The position numbers and the translations under genes are program-made. This document shows, piece after piece, positions 31,992-41,030 of a stretch of DNA of 64,000 bases; the first letter of the stretch is position 1, and each line of letters opens with the position of its first letter. The notes beneath the pieces were generated by a model. The model searched no databases, was not told where the DNA came from, and was given only the letters and a program-made list of their open reading frames with translations. The stretch comes from Crocinitomicaceae bacterium (GTDB taxonomy: Bacteria > Bacteroidota > Bacteroidia > Flavobacteriales_D > Crocinitomicaceae), in contig JAQXBM010000098.1 of NCBI GenBank assembly GCA_029252405.1, positions 1 through 64,000 of the forward strand, read 5' to 3'.

Positions 31992-34862
31992 ATGAAAAAA
32001 CAACTGCTCTGCTTAGGAGTCTTCGCCCTATTCTCCGTGGCGGCTTCTGCGCAAATTACGGACATGGGTGGACCTGTGTCTGCAAAAGGAAAATCGGTAA
32101 CGGCCGTCAATATTCCAAGGATAACCATGCCTGGATTTGATTTGGCTCAAATTCAAGCCGAAGATGTAATCAACGATGCAGCGAAGGATGCTCCGTGGCG
32201 TTTTGGGTACAAGTATGAAACCAACATCACTGCGAAAAATAGCGGTATTTGGACGGACCTTCCAGGTGGGAATCGTGTTTGGCGAACGGAAATCGTAGCC
32301 AACGGAGCGCTTACAATTAACTTGACGTTAAAGGACATGAACTTCCCAGAGGGAGCGCATCTTTACCTATATGATGCGGCACGAACGCACACGATTGGAG
32401 CATACACGTCTCGAAACAATAACGCAAGCGGTGAACTAGGAACTGATTTGGTTTATGGTGATCATATTGTGGTAGAATACTTCGAACCAGCAGCCGTTCG
32501 CGGTCAAGGTACCTTTACAATTAATGGTGTAACTCACGGATACCGTAGCTTGAATTTGGTTCAAAAGAATCTTGCAAAAGCATTGAACAGTTCAGGAGCC
32601 TGTAACATAGACGCTCGTTGTCCGCTCGATCCTTATGTGGGAGGAATAAGTGCTTGGGATGATCAAATTCGTTCTGTTGCAATGATCGTTGTAAATGGAA
32701 GTGGAATTTGTACTGGAGCATTGATCAACAATTCTTGTAACGATGGAACGCCTTATTTCTTAACGGCGAATCACTGTCTTGGTGGAGGAACATCCAACTG
32801 GTTGTTCAGATTCAACTGGGATGTGCCTGAAGGAAATCCAGGAATGTCTTGTGCTACTACAGCCAATACTCCAACCTCATTCAACAACCCTTCTAATTAC
32901 GATCAAACGACAGTAAATGGAGCGACTGTTTTGGTGAGTGGAGGTCAAGCTGATCACGCACTACTTTTATTAGACAACATGACTGTTGGAGATGCAACTA
33001 GCTGGGGATTATTCTATGCAGGTTGGGACAATTCTGATGTTCAGAATGCGGTAACTGAAGTAACGGGAATTCACCACCCTGCTGGTGACATTAAGAAAAT
33101 TTGCCGTGCAGATGATAATGGAAATGGAATCTTCCATGCTAACAATGCGGGAGCTGCAACATGGGAGATTGATTCGTGGGAAGACGGAGTAACAGAACCA
33201 GGTTCGTCAGGATCTCCATTATTCGATCAAAATGGTCGCATTATCGGACAATTATACGGAGGTGCTGCGGCATGTTCAGGAACAGTAAACAATGGACTGT
33301 TAGATTACTACGGACGTCTTGGAGTCTCTTGGGGACTTGGAGTTGGAACTTACCTTGATCCTGCTTCTTGTGGAGGATCAAATACCGTAAACGACGGATG
33401 GGATCCAAACGCAGCGACAACTAGTGACGATGCAAGCATTCAAGGAATTACTTCTCCGGAGGCACAACTTTGTGGCGCTACTTTCGATCCAGTAGTGACG
33501 TTGAGAAACGCTGGAGCGAATGCATTGACTTCAGTTACGATTCTTTACAATATTGATGGTGGAGCAAACTCAACCTTCAACTGGACAGGAAACTTGGCGT
33601 CAAATGCAAGTGCAGCGGTTACGTTACCAACACAATCAACGACTGCTGGAGCACACATTTTCAACGCAAGTACAAGCAATCCAAACGGAACAACAGATAC
33701 GAACCCAGCTAACGATGCTTCTTTGGCAAACTTCAACGTTACAATTGGAGGTCTAGCGGCAACGTTAACAATCGAAACAGATTGTTGGGGATATGAAACA
33801 TACTGGGAAATCGTAAATGATGGAACAACAACGGTAGTCGCATCAGGTGGAAACACAACAGGTATTCCTCCAGGTGGTGCACAAGGCGCAGCGCCAGGTG
33901 ATCCAGGATCGTATGGTAATGAAATTACCATTAACGAAAACCTATGTTTGGCGGCAGGATGTTACGACTTGATCATGTATGATGATTGGGGTGACGGAAT
34001 GGACGGTACTGCTTCTGGATGTGCGATCGACGGAGATTGGTCAGTGACAGATGGTTCAGGAACTGTGTTAGCTCAAATGACAACAATTTCTTACTCATCT
34101 AATACAAGCAACTTCTGTTTGACTTCACCATGTACATCAACATTCTCGTACACAACGGTTGAGCCGACATGTGCTGAGAATAGTGATGGATCTATTACTG
34201 TTTCGTTTGTGACTGGTAACTCATCTGGTGCGACGTACGATATTGGTAGCGGACCTCAAGGAAGTGGAACGTTTACAGGACTTTCAACTGGAAATTACAC
34301 AGTGAACGTGATAGATGGAAGCGCATGTCTTACATCCGTACCAGCTGTCTTAACTGGACCAGCACCTCTTACTTCATCAACAACTAACGTTACAGATGAA
34401 ACGAACGGTGGCGACGGTGCAATCGATATCACTGTAGCTGGAGGAACTCCAAACTATACTTTCGCTTGGACGGGTCCAAATGGATTTACTGCCTCAACGG
34501 AAGACATTACAAACTTGGAAGATGGAACGTACTCAGTAACTATTACTGATGACAACGGATGTGTAACGACAATTAATGACATCACTGTTGAGCCATCAGC
34601 AGGTCTCGATGAAATCGAAGAGTCGCTATTTGTTGTTTATCCAAATCCAACGAATGGAATAGTGAACATTGTATTGAATAACCCTGCAAATGATGTACGT
34701 TCAATTCAAGTAACAGACGTTACAGGAAGAATTGTTTACGATTCAAATCTTGAAGGGCTTTCTTTCAACATTGATTTATCAACTGCCGCAGATGGAACTT
34801 ATTTCCTGAACGTAGCAACGGATAACAAACGCACAACTCAACCAATCGTATTGAAAAAATAG
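31992..34862 (+). CDS. T9SS-secreted serine protease with CARDB- and SprB-like repeats, copy 2
   Basis: A 956-residue paralogue of the preceding protease. Its peptidase half (about 1-475) keeps H261, D321 and S406. It then gains modules: a CARDB-like domain ('CGATFDPVVTLRNAGANALT', about 490-590), a cysteine-bearing beta domain with 'CYDLIMYDDWGDGMDG' (about 600-715), two SprB-like repeats ('PTCAENSDGSITVSF', 'TNGGDGAIDITVAGGTPNY', about 720-870) and a T9SS type A domain. SprB repeats are known from the flavobacterial gliding adhesin. A surface-bound protease that adheres to its substrate is a fair inference. A strong terminator follows. Confidence 0.9.
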   Translation: MKKQLLCLGVFALFSVAASAQITDMGGPVSAKGKSVTAVNIPRITMPGFDLAQIQAEDVINDAAKDAPWRFGYKYETNITAKNSGIWTDLPGGNRVWRTEIVANGALTINLTLKDMNFPEGAHLYLYDAARTHTIGAYTSRNNNASGELGTDLVYGDHIVVEYFEPAAVRGQGTFTINGVTHGYRSLNLVQKNLAKALNSSGACNIDARCPLDPYVGGISAWDDQIRSVAMIVVNGSGICTGALINNSCNDGTPYFLTANHCLGGGTSNWLFRFNWDVPEGNPGMSCATTANTPTSFNNPSNYDQTTVNGATVLVSGGQADHALLLLDNMTVGDATSWGLFYAGWDNSDVQNAVTEVTGIHHPAGDIKKICRADDNGNGIFHANNAGAATWEIDSWEDGVTEPGSSGSPLFDQNGRIIGQLYGGAAACSGTVNNGLLDYYGRLGVSWGLGVGTYLDPASCGGSNTVNDGWDPNAATTSDDASIQGITSPEAQLCGATFDPVVTLRNAGANALTSVTILYNIDGGANSTFNWTGNLASNASAAVTLPTQSTTAGAHIFNASTSNPNGTTDTNPANDASLANFNVTIGGLAATLTIETDCWGYETYWEIVNDGTTTVVASGGNTTGIPPGGAQGAAPGDPGSYGNEITINENLCLAAGCYDLIMYDDWGDGMDGTASGCAIDGDWSVTDGSGTVLAQMTTISYSSNTSNFCLTSPCTSTFSYTTVEPTCAENSDGSITVSFVTGNSSGATYDIGSGPQGSGTFTGLSTGNYTVNVIDGSACLTSVPAVLTGPAPLTSSTTNVTDETNGGDGAIDITVAGGTPNYTFAWTGPNGFTASTEDITNLEDGTYSVTITDDNGCVTTINDITVEPSAGLDEIEESLFVVYPNPTNGIVNIVLNNPANDVRSIQVTDVTGRIVYDSNLEGLSFNIDLSTAADGTYFLNVATDNKRTTQPIVLKK

Positions 34863-34881
34863 ATCGGTAGAAATAACTGAA

Positions 34882-34928
34882 AACCCTGACATTCGTCCCG
34901 ATAGCTATCGGGATTGTCAGGGTTTTTT
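34882..34928 (+). terminator. Long-stem terminator after the protease pair
   Basis: AACCCTGACA and TGTCAGGGTT form the outer stem around an inner perfect palindrome TCCCGATAGCTATCGGGA, followed by TTTTT. The outer core is shared with the terminator at 50418. Confidence 0.88.
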
Positions 34929-34963
34929 TATTTAGAATCATTTTAAATACCCTGTTTCTGGTA

Positions 34964-34994
34964 TTGTGAGAACTAAGCTCATCTTGTTTCTTTG
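34964..34994 (+). promoter_or_regulatory. Putative promoter of the DUF4856-imelysin-HTTM-TonB operon
   Basis: TTG (34964-34966), 20 bp spacer, TTTCTTTG (34987-34994; 7 of 8 to TAnnTTTG). It lies 50 bp before the first gene. No Fur-like palindrome was evident by eye. Confidence 0.4.
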
Positions 34995-35044
34995 CAGAAA
35001 GCTTTTAACCTAGCTGATGCGCAGCAGCTGTTAAGAAACAAATT

Positions 35045-36184
35045 ATGAAAACATTAATAATCTCTTCTTTATTATTAGTCACAGTAGTGACTATCTCCAG
35101 CTGCAAAAAGGGGTGTACGGACCCAACAGCGATCAATTACGACGAAAAAGCCAAAAAAGACGACAATACCTGTCAGTTCGAAGAAAGCTATACGGTTCCA
35201 ACGACGTATTCTTTCATGGACGCATCAGGAAACTCTACGGTGAGTTATTCTGGACAAACAGAACGCTTGGATCAGTTGAGCGAAATGGTTGTTTTGATGA
35301 AAACAGGAACAAGCACAGTTCTTGACGCTCAAGTTTTGAAAGACATGTTCTCCAATGAAAACGGAAACGGAAATGGGAACTTCTCTTTTACATCAACAAA
35401 GCAATTGAAAAATAAGTGTTTCACAGTTGATCAAGGATTATTTGAAACTTTCATGGATGCCTTGGCAATAGCCAGTGTTGACAATGCTAATACTGCCTCG
35501 GATGGTGTGGCAGGAACATTGTCTTCAGGATCATCGACATATCTATTCGATGAAAATGGAGTAGAGCATGTTCAGGTAATCGAAAAAGGTTTGATGGGTG
35601 CAGTATTCTTGAATCAAGCGTTAAACGTTTATTTCGGAAGTGGTAAAATGGATGTGGATAACACTACAGCGGTTGATGTAGCAGCTGGAGATTATTACAC
35701 AGCAATGGAACATCATTTCGATGAAGCTTTCGGATACTTTGGAGTCGACACGGATTTTCCATCAACTGTTCCGGATCGATTCTGGGGGAAATACTGCAAC
35801 AATCAAGACGCTTTGCTCAATTCAAATGCGGACATGATGAATTGCTTCTTGAGAGGAAGAGCGGCCATTTCAGCAAACGAATTGACGGATCGCGATCAAA
35901 CGATTCTTGCGCTTAGAAAAGAGTGGGAGGAAATTTCAGCCTACCAAGCCATCGACTATATTGACGGTGCAATTGCGAATTTCGGAACAGATGACGCAAA
36001 ATTCTTGCACGAGCTTTCTGAAGCGTATGCATTTGCTTGGAACCTTCGTTACGCACCAGTTGAAACGAGAAGAATGGATCCAACGGAACACGCTGCTTTG
36101 ATGGCGCAATTTCCAACGAACTTTTGGTCAATCACACTTGTCGATTTGAATAACATCAAAAACACAATCAACGCAATCTATTAG
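35045..36184 (+). CDS. DUF4856-like lipoprotein
   Basis: A 379-residue lipoprotein (lipobox near 'VTISSCKKG') with, right after the lipid site, a Cys-bounded 'GCTDPTAINYDEKAKKDDNT' module common in Bacteroidota surface proteins. The main domain begins 'VPTTYSFMDASGNSTVSYSG' and 'QTERLDQLSEMVVLMKTG', as in DUF4856 proteins, which often sit beside imelysin genes. It also contains 'DYYTAMEHHFDEAFGYFGVD', a helix with spaced His/Asp/Glu that might bind metal. First gene of a four-gene unit, 2 bp before the imelysin gene. Probably part of an iron acquisition system at the cell surface. Confidence 0.8.
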   Translation: MKTLIISSLLLVTVVTISSCKKGCTDPTAINYDEKAKKDDNTCQFEESYTVPTTYSFMDASGNSTVSYSGQTERLDQLSEMVVLMKTGTSTVLDAQVLKDMFSNENGNGNGNFSFTSTKQLKNKCFTVDQGLFETFMDALAIASVDNANTASDGVAGTLSSGSSTYLFDENGVEHVQVIEKGLMGAVFLNQALNVYFGSGKMDVDNTTAVDVAAGDYYTAMEHHFDEAFGYFGVDTDFPSTVPDRFWGKYCNNQDALLNSNADMMNCFLRGRAAISANELTDRDQTILALRKEWEEISAYQAIDYIDGAIANFGTDDAKFLHELSEAYAFAWNLRYAPVETRRMDPTEHAALMAQFPTNFWSITLVDLNNIKNTINAIY

Positions 36185-36186
36185 TT

Positions 36187-37257
36187 ATGAATAGAATTCA
36201 ACGAATTTCCATCTTACTTGTCCTCGCAGTGGTTTCTATGGCATCTAGCTGTAATAAACCAGAAGAAACTCCAGAGTTCGACAAAGCAAGCCTACTTGTC
36301 AATTTTTCAGACAACCTGATCGCTCCTTCGCTATCCATGTTAAAAATGGCAGTTGATCAAATGGAGGCGGATTTCGTTGAATTTCAATCGAACCCAACAC
36401 AAGCAAACCTTGACGTTCTCAGAAACTCGTGGAAAGAGGCTTACTTGACATGGCAGACAGTAAAACCGTTTGATTTTGGTCCAATCAGAGATTACGGATT
36501 TAAGGCGGCAACAGGAACTTATCCTTCAGATACAGCGAAAATTGAATCGAATATAGCTGTGGGAAGTTACACCTTAGGTTCCGCTTCAAACATTGATGCA
36601 ATTGGATTACACTCGCTTGATTTTCTATTGCACAGAGCAGACGCCCTATCTTACTTCACAGGGGATGCAAACTACATGACTTATACGAGTGATGTAATTG
36701 CGAAATTGAAATCAGAGACGGATGCAGTAACGAGCGCCTGGGCGGCGTATGCTCCAACCTTCAAAGAATCAACAGGAACGGAAACAACTTCAGGATTTTC
36801 TCAATTGGTGAACGAATTCAACCGCGATTACGAGTTGGTGAAGGTGGCGAAATTGGGAATTCCAATCGGAAAGCAAAGCTTGGGCATTCAGATGCCAGAA
36901 TACCTCGAAGCACGAAACAGTGGAATCGCTTTAGATTTGCTTCGCCAAAATGTGTTGGCACTCGAACAGTACTACAAAGGGAATTCATTTTCTACCGGCC
37001 AATCTGGAGTTGGCTTCGACGATTACCTTCTTCATCTTGAGCGATCAGCGCTTGATGGAACAATTGCGGACAATTTCAGTGCAATTCTCGCGAAAGTTGA
37101 TTCCTTTTCAGGAACGATGGAAAATGAAATGAACTCGAATCCGCAAGGGTTAGACGAATTATATACCCTCATGCAAGGTCAAGTGGTCTCGCTGAAAACG
37201 GATATGACATCTGCTTTCGGCGTGTTGATTACGTATCAAGACAACGACGGTGACTAA
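36187..37257 (+). CDS. Imelysin-family lipoprotein
   Basis: A 356-residue lipoprotein (lipobox 'SMASSC'). It matches the imelysin family (IrpA/EfeO-related helical bundles linked to iron uptake): an N-terminal bundle with 'NSWKEAYLTWQTVKPFDFGP' and the site region 'IGLHSLDFLLHRADAL', corresponding to the family's GxHxxE motif but with Asp in place of Glu. It lies 2 bp after the DUF4856 gene and overlaps the HTTM gene by 8 bp. The D-for-E change is conservative and would still permit metal binding. Confidence 0.88.
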   Translation: MNRIQRISILLVLAVVSMASSCNKPEETPEFDKASLLVNFSDNLIAPSLSMLKMAVDQMEADFVEFQSNPTQANLDVLRNSWKEAYLTWQTVKPFDFGPIRDYGFKAATGTYPSDTAKIESNIAVGSYTLGSASNIDAIGLHSLDFLLHRADALSYFTGDANYMTYTSDVIAKLKSETDAVTSAWAAYAPTFKESTGTETTSGFSQLVNEFNRDYELVKVAKLGIPIGKQSLGIQMPEYLEARNSGIALDLLRQNVLALEQYYKGNSFSTGQSGVGFDDYLLHLERSALDGTIADNFSAILAKVDSFSGTMENEMNSNPQGLDELYTLMQGQVVSLKTDMTSAFGVLITYQDNDGD

Positions 37258-38614
37258 ATCGAGATTCCAAACATATTTTGATCCTTTCAAGGAAGTTTCT
37301 AATGCTCCGTTAATTGTATTCCGTATAATTTTTGGAGCATTAATGCTTTTCGGGATTTCTCGTTTTCTCATCAACGGTTGGGTCGAGCAGCTCTACATTG
37401 AACCAACGCATTATTTCACATATCTAGGATTTGATTGGGTTCGGCCATTAGATGGAAATTTGATGTACGCCCCTTTTATTTTGATGATCATTGCATCGAT
37501 TTCGATCATGCTTGGGATGTTTTACCGCTGGGGAACGGTCATTTTCTTTATCTGCTTTACCTACATTGAGCTGCTCGACAAATCCAATTACTTAAATCAC
37601 TATTACTTTGTAAGCCTCGTAAGTTTTTTAATGATTTGGGTTCCAGCAAATGCTCGGTTTTCAATAGATGTACTGCTCATGCCCTCCATCAAACGCTCTA
37701 CGATGAGGCAATGGCATTCAGGGATTATTAAGTTCCAATTGTCGGTTGTTTACATTTTCGCAGGTATTGCCAAAGTCAATTCTGATTGGTTATTCGAAGC
37801 GCAACCCCTCAAAACATGGCTTCAAGCACATCATCAAATTCCAGTAGTTGGAGGATACCTTCAGCAAGATTGGGCGGCGTATCTCTTCAGTTGGTCAGGC
37901 TGTATTTACGATTTGTTCATTGTGTTTTTCCTTTTGAGTGCACGTTTTCGTCCTTTTGCCTACTTCTTCGTGGTGTTTTTCCATCTCGTAACGTGGTATT
38001 TATTCCCAATTGGCGTGTTCCCTTGGGTGATGATTTTCTCAACATTGATTTTCTTTTCAGACCATTTTCACGAAGGAATCCTCAATCGACTGGGAGCTGT
38101 TAACTCAAGAAAAAAGAAGACACCGCTTCCTAGACCGCGAAAGTTTGTGCGAACAGCCCTACTAGTCTACGTTGTGATTCAATTGCTAGTTCCCATGCGC
38201 TTTCTGCTATACAAAGGCGATTTATTTTGGAATGAAGAAGGATTCCAATTTTCGTGGCGCGTGATGCTCATGCACAAGGAAGGACATGCAACATTTTATC
38301 TGGTAGACAAAAAAACGGGGCGTGAATCAGAAATTCAAAACTCCGATTTTCTTACACCTACACAGGAAGACCAGATGGCAACTCAACCCGATATGATTTT
38401 GCAATACGCCGACATATTGAGGGAGCATTATGATGGGCAAATCCTGGAATTCGGAGATTACAAATTCCCGATTGACGACCCTGAGATTCGTGCTGAAATT
38501 TACGTGAGTTTGAATGGAAGACCCTCACAATTGTTTGTTGACAAGAAGCACGATTTAACAAAATTACCCTACAACTTGGCTCACCGAGAATGGATAGAGA
38601 CACTTAAAGAATGA
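37250..38614 (+). CDS. Vitamin K-dependent gamma-carboxylase-like HTTM membrane protein
   Basis: A 454-residue integral membrane protein starting at GTG 37250 inside the end of the imelysin gene. N-terminal HTTM region: 'PLIVFRIIFGALMLFGISRF', 'YLNHYYFVSLVSFLMIWVPA' and 'FQLSVVYIFAGIAKVNSDW'. The last aligns by eye with human GGCX around its active-site Lys218 (AGVKKLDADW), so K175 here corresponds to the catalytic base. A C-terminal soluble domain (about 305-454) has 'FSWRVMLMHKEGHATFYLVD', also as in GGCX. Family members carboxylate Glu or oxidise vitamin K hydroquinone; many bacterial ones are uncharacterised. It overlaps the TonB receptor gene by 4 bp. Confidence 0.85.
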   Translation: MTKSRFQTYFDPFKEVSNAPLIVFRIIFGALMLFGISRFLINGWVEQLYIEPTHYFTYLGFDWVRPLDGNLMYAPFILMIIASISIMLGMFYRWGTVIFFICFTYIELLDKSNYLNHYYFVSLVSFLMIWVPANARFSIDVLLMPSIKRSTMRQWHSGIIKFQLSVVYIFAGIAKVNSDWLFEAQPLKTWLQAHHQIPVVGGYLQQDWAAYLFSWSGCIYDLFIVFFLLSARFRPFAYFFVVFFHLVTWYLFPIGVFPWVMIFSTLIFFSDHFHEGILNRLGAVNSRKKKTPLPRPRKFVRTALLVYVVIQLLVPMRFLLYKGDLFWNEEGFQFSWRVMLMHKEGHATFYLVDKKTGRESEIQNSDFLTPTQEDQMATQPDMILQYADILREHYDGQILEFGDYKFPIDDPEIRAEIYVSLNGRPSQLFVDKKHDLTKLPYNLAHREWIETLKE

Positions 38615-41025
38615 AGTTTTTAACCACTATATTGTTTTTGTTCATTTTGATGACATCCCTCGCGCAAGTGAAAGGTGTGGTGCTGGATTCTGAAAAAATT
38701 GGAATTCCAGGTGTGAAGCTGAAAAACCCAAGATCGGGAGAGATGGCGTTAACATCAGACGACGGGACATTCCAAATTGAGGCGAGTCATTTCGACACAC
38801 TGATTTTTTCAGCTCTCGGTTTTGATACGCTCATTTATACGCTTTCGCAATACAACATGACTCAGACCTTTCAGATCTCGATGACTGAAAGTTACCAAGA
38901 CGTAGATGGAGCAAATGTCATTCGTAAACACATGGAAGGTTTTGACGTAGGTTTTCTCCCTCCGGTTCGTGGAGTTCAAATTTACACTGGAACAAACGCT
39001 GTAATTGAACTTTCTGAATTAAGTGGAGCGAAATCAGCAGCGAATCCAAGGGAGATTTTTGCAAAAGTACCTGGATTGAATATTTGGGAAAGTGACGGTG
39101 CGGGAATTCAAGTTGGAATCGGAGGGCGAGGATTGAGTCCGAACAGAACGGCGAATTTCAACACCCGCCAAAACGGTTACGACATCAGTGCAGATGCGCT
39201 CGGCTACCCTGAAAGTTATTACACGCCACCTTTCGAAGCATTGAAAGCAATTGAAATTATACGTGGATCAGCATCACTTCAGTTTGGTTCTCAATTTGGC
39301 GGATTGTTGAATTTCATCATCAAAGACGCACCAACCAATACCCCTTTCGAGTTTACGTCCCGGACGACGAGCGGAATGTATGGCTACCTCGGAACATTCA
39401 ACCGCATTGCAGGATCGAAAAACCGCGTTTTCTATCAGGCATACCATCAATACAAACGTGGAGATGGTTACCGAGAGAACTCGAACTTTGCGCAGCATCA
39501 GGCATTCGCCCAAGTTGGATATTACCTCACCGACAACATCAAACTTCGCTTAGAATACACGCACATGAATTACTTGGCGAAGCAAGCGGGAGGTTTGTCC
39601 GATGTGCAGTTTGAGGAAAATCCACGTCAGAGTTTGCGTGACAGAAATTGGTTCAAGGTAAACTGGAACATGTTAGCGCTTCACTACGATCATGAAATTT
39701 CGAAGAAATCGCACTTCAACATTCGAGCGTTTGGAATGGCGTCGAGCCGTAAAACCTTGGGGTTTTTGGGTAAAATCACCCAACAAGATCCTGGAGGTGC
39801 ACGTGAAATGTTAGCAGGAGATTTCCGAAATGCAGGAATTGAAGCACGATTCCTACAGCGCTACGATTTCAATAAGAAGGAGGAAGTATCGAAATTTAGA
39901 GGAGCTTTCCTCGTTGGAGCTCGCTATTATCGAGGAACTACAACAGCCGATCAAGGCACTGCAACGGATGGGAGTGATGCCAATTTTACGTATCAAAACC
40001 CGGAAGATTTGGAGGGTTCATCGTTTACATATCCATCTGAAAATACCGCAGGATTTGCGGAGAACATCTTGTTTATTGGCGATCGAACAACGGTCAATTT
40101 CGGACTGCGAATGGAATCGATTCAAAGTGGATCGGGCGGATATTACAAGCGTTATTCGATTCATCCCGTGAACCTAGACACGCTCGCCGTTTACACGATT
40201 GAAGACAATAATAGTGTAAATCGATTTGTACCGTTATTTGGAGCTGGAACATCATTTAGAACGAGCAAACGATCGAAAGTTTACGCAAATTTCACACAGA
40301 ATTACCGAGCGATCAATTTCACGGATATTCGAATTTCCAACCCAAACATCGTCATTGATAGTTTGATCAAAGATGAATACGGCTACACTGCAGAACTTGG
40401 TTTTCGTGGTATTCAAAGTGATTTTTGGATTTATGATGTTGCGGCATTCTACGTTTTCTATGGAGATAAAATTGGATTGGCGCCGAAAGCAGGAACAACA
40501 TTCAAAGAGCGAACGAATATTGGTAACGCTAGAAATATGGGAGTGGAGGTTTTCTCCGAGTTTGATTTCATCAAAGCGTTCAGGGATTCGGCGAAGCACT
40601 CGCTGTCACTTTTTGTAAACGCGGCTTACATAGATGCAAGATACATTAGATCAAAGGAGCCGAATTTTGTCGGGAAGAAAGTAGAATACGTCAGTCCGTT
40701 TATCCTCAAATCGGGAGTTAAGTACAAGTACAAAGGATGGAGTTTTCAAGTTCAAGGGTCGTACAATTCGGAGCAATTTTCAGACGCATCCAATTCAGTG
40801 CTCCCTTCCGGTGATGCTGTAATTGGTTCGATTCCATCGTATCTTGTGTTCGATTTCTCGGCTAGATATTCCTTTACGAAATACATTCAGCTCGAAGGAG
40901 GAGTGAATAACTTCACAAATCAAAAATATTATACACGACGTGCTGCGGCATATCCTGGGCCTGGAATTCTTCCTTCAGATGGAATCAACGCCTACTTGAC
41001 GCTTCAATTCAAGTTTGCTAAGTAG
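38611..41025 (+). CDS. TonB-dependent outer-membrane receptor, FecA/iron type
   Basis: An 804-residue receptor: signal peptide (MKFLTTILFLFILMTSLA), a carboxypeptidase-regulatory-like domain (about 20-95, 'VKGVVLDSEKIGIPGVKLK'), plug ('NPREIFAKVPGLNIWESDGA', 'LKAIEIIRGSASLQFGSQFG') and a 22-strand barrel ending 'GINAYLTLQFKFAK'. Residues such as 'GIGGRGLSPNRTANFNTRQN' resemble the FecA/ferric citrate group. The ATG overlaps the HTTM stop. It is the outer-membrane uptake step of this operon. The exact ferric ligand is not deducible. Confidence 0.9.
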   Translation: MKFLTTILFLFILMTSLAQVKGVVLDSEKIGIPGVKLKNPRSGEMALTSDDGTFQIEASHFDTLIFSALGFDTLIYTLSQYNMTQTFQISMTESYQDVDGANVIRKHMEGFDVGFLPPVRGVQIYTGTNAVIELSELSGAKSAANPREIFAKVPGLNIWESDGAGIQVGIGGRGLSPNRTANFNTRQNGYDISADALGYPESYYTPPFEALKAIEIIRGSASLQFGSQFGGLLNFIIKDAPTNTPFEFTSRTTSGMYGYLGTFNRIAGSKNRVFYQAYHQYKRGDGYRENSNFAQHQAFAQVGYYLTDNIKLRLEYTHMNYLAKQAGGLSDVQFEENPRQSLRDRNWFKVNWNMLALHYDHEISKKSHFNIRAFGMASSRKTLGFLGKITQQDPGGAREMLAGDFRNAGIEARFLQRYDFNKKEEVSKFRGAFLVGARYYRGTTTADQGTATDGSDANFTYQNPEDLEGSSFTYPSENTAGFAENILFIGDRTTVNFGLRMESIQSGSGGYYKRYSIHPVNLDTLAVYTIEDNNSVNRFVPLFGAGTSFRTSKRSKVYANFTQNYRAINFTDIRISNPNIVIDSLIKDEYGYTAELGFRGIQSDFWIYDVAAFYVFYGDKIGLAPKAGTTFKERTNIGNARNMGVEVFSEFDFIKAFRDSAKHSLSLFVNAAYIDARYIRSKEPNFVGKKVEYVSPFILKSGVKYKYKGWSFQVQGSYNSEQFSDASNSVLPSGDAVIGSIPSYLVFDFSARYSFTKYIQLEGGVNNFTNQKYYTRRAAAYPGPGILPSDGINAYLTLQFKFAK

Positions 41026-41030
41026 ATGAT

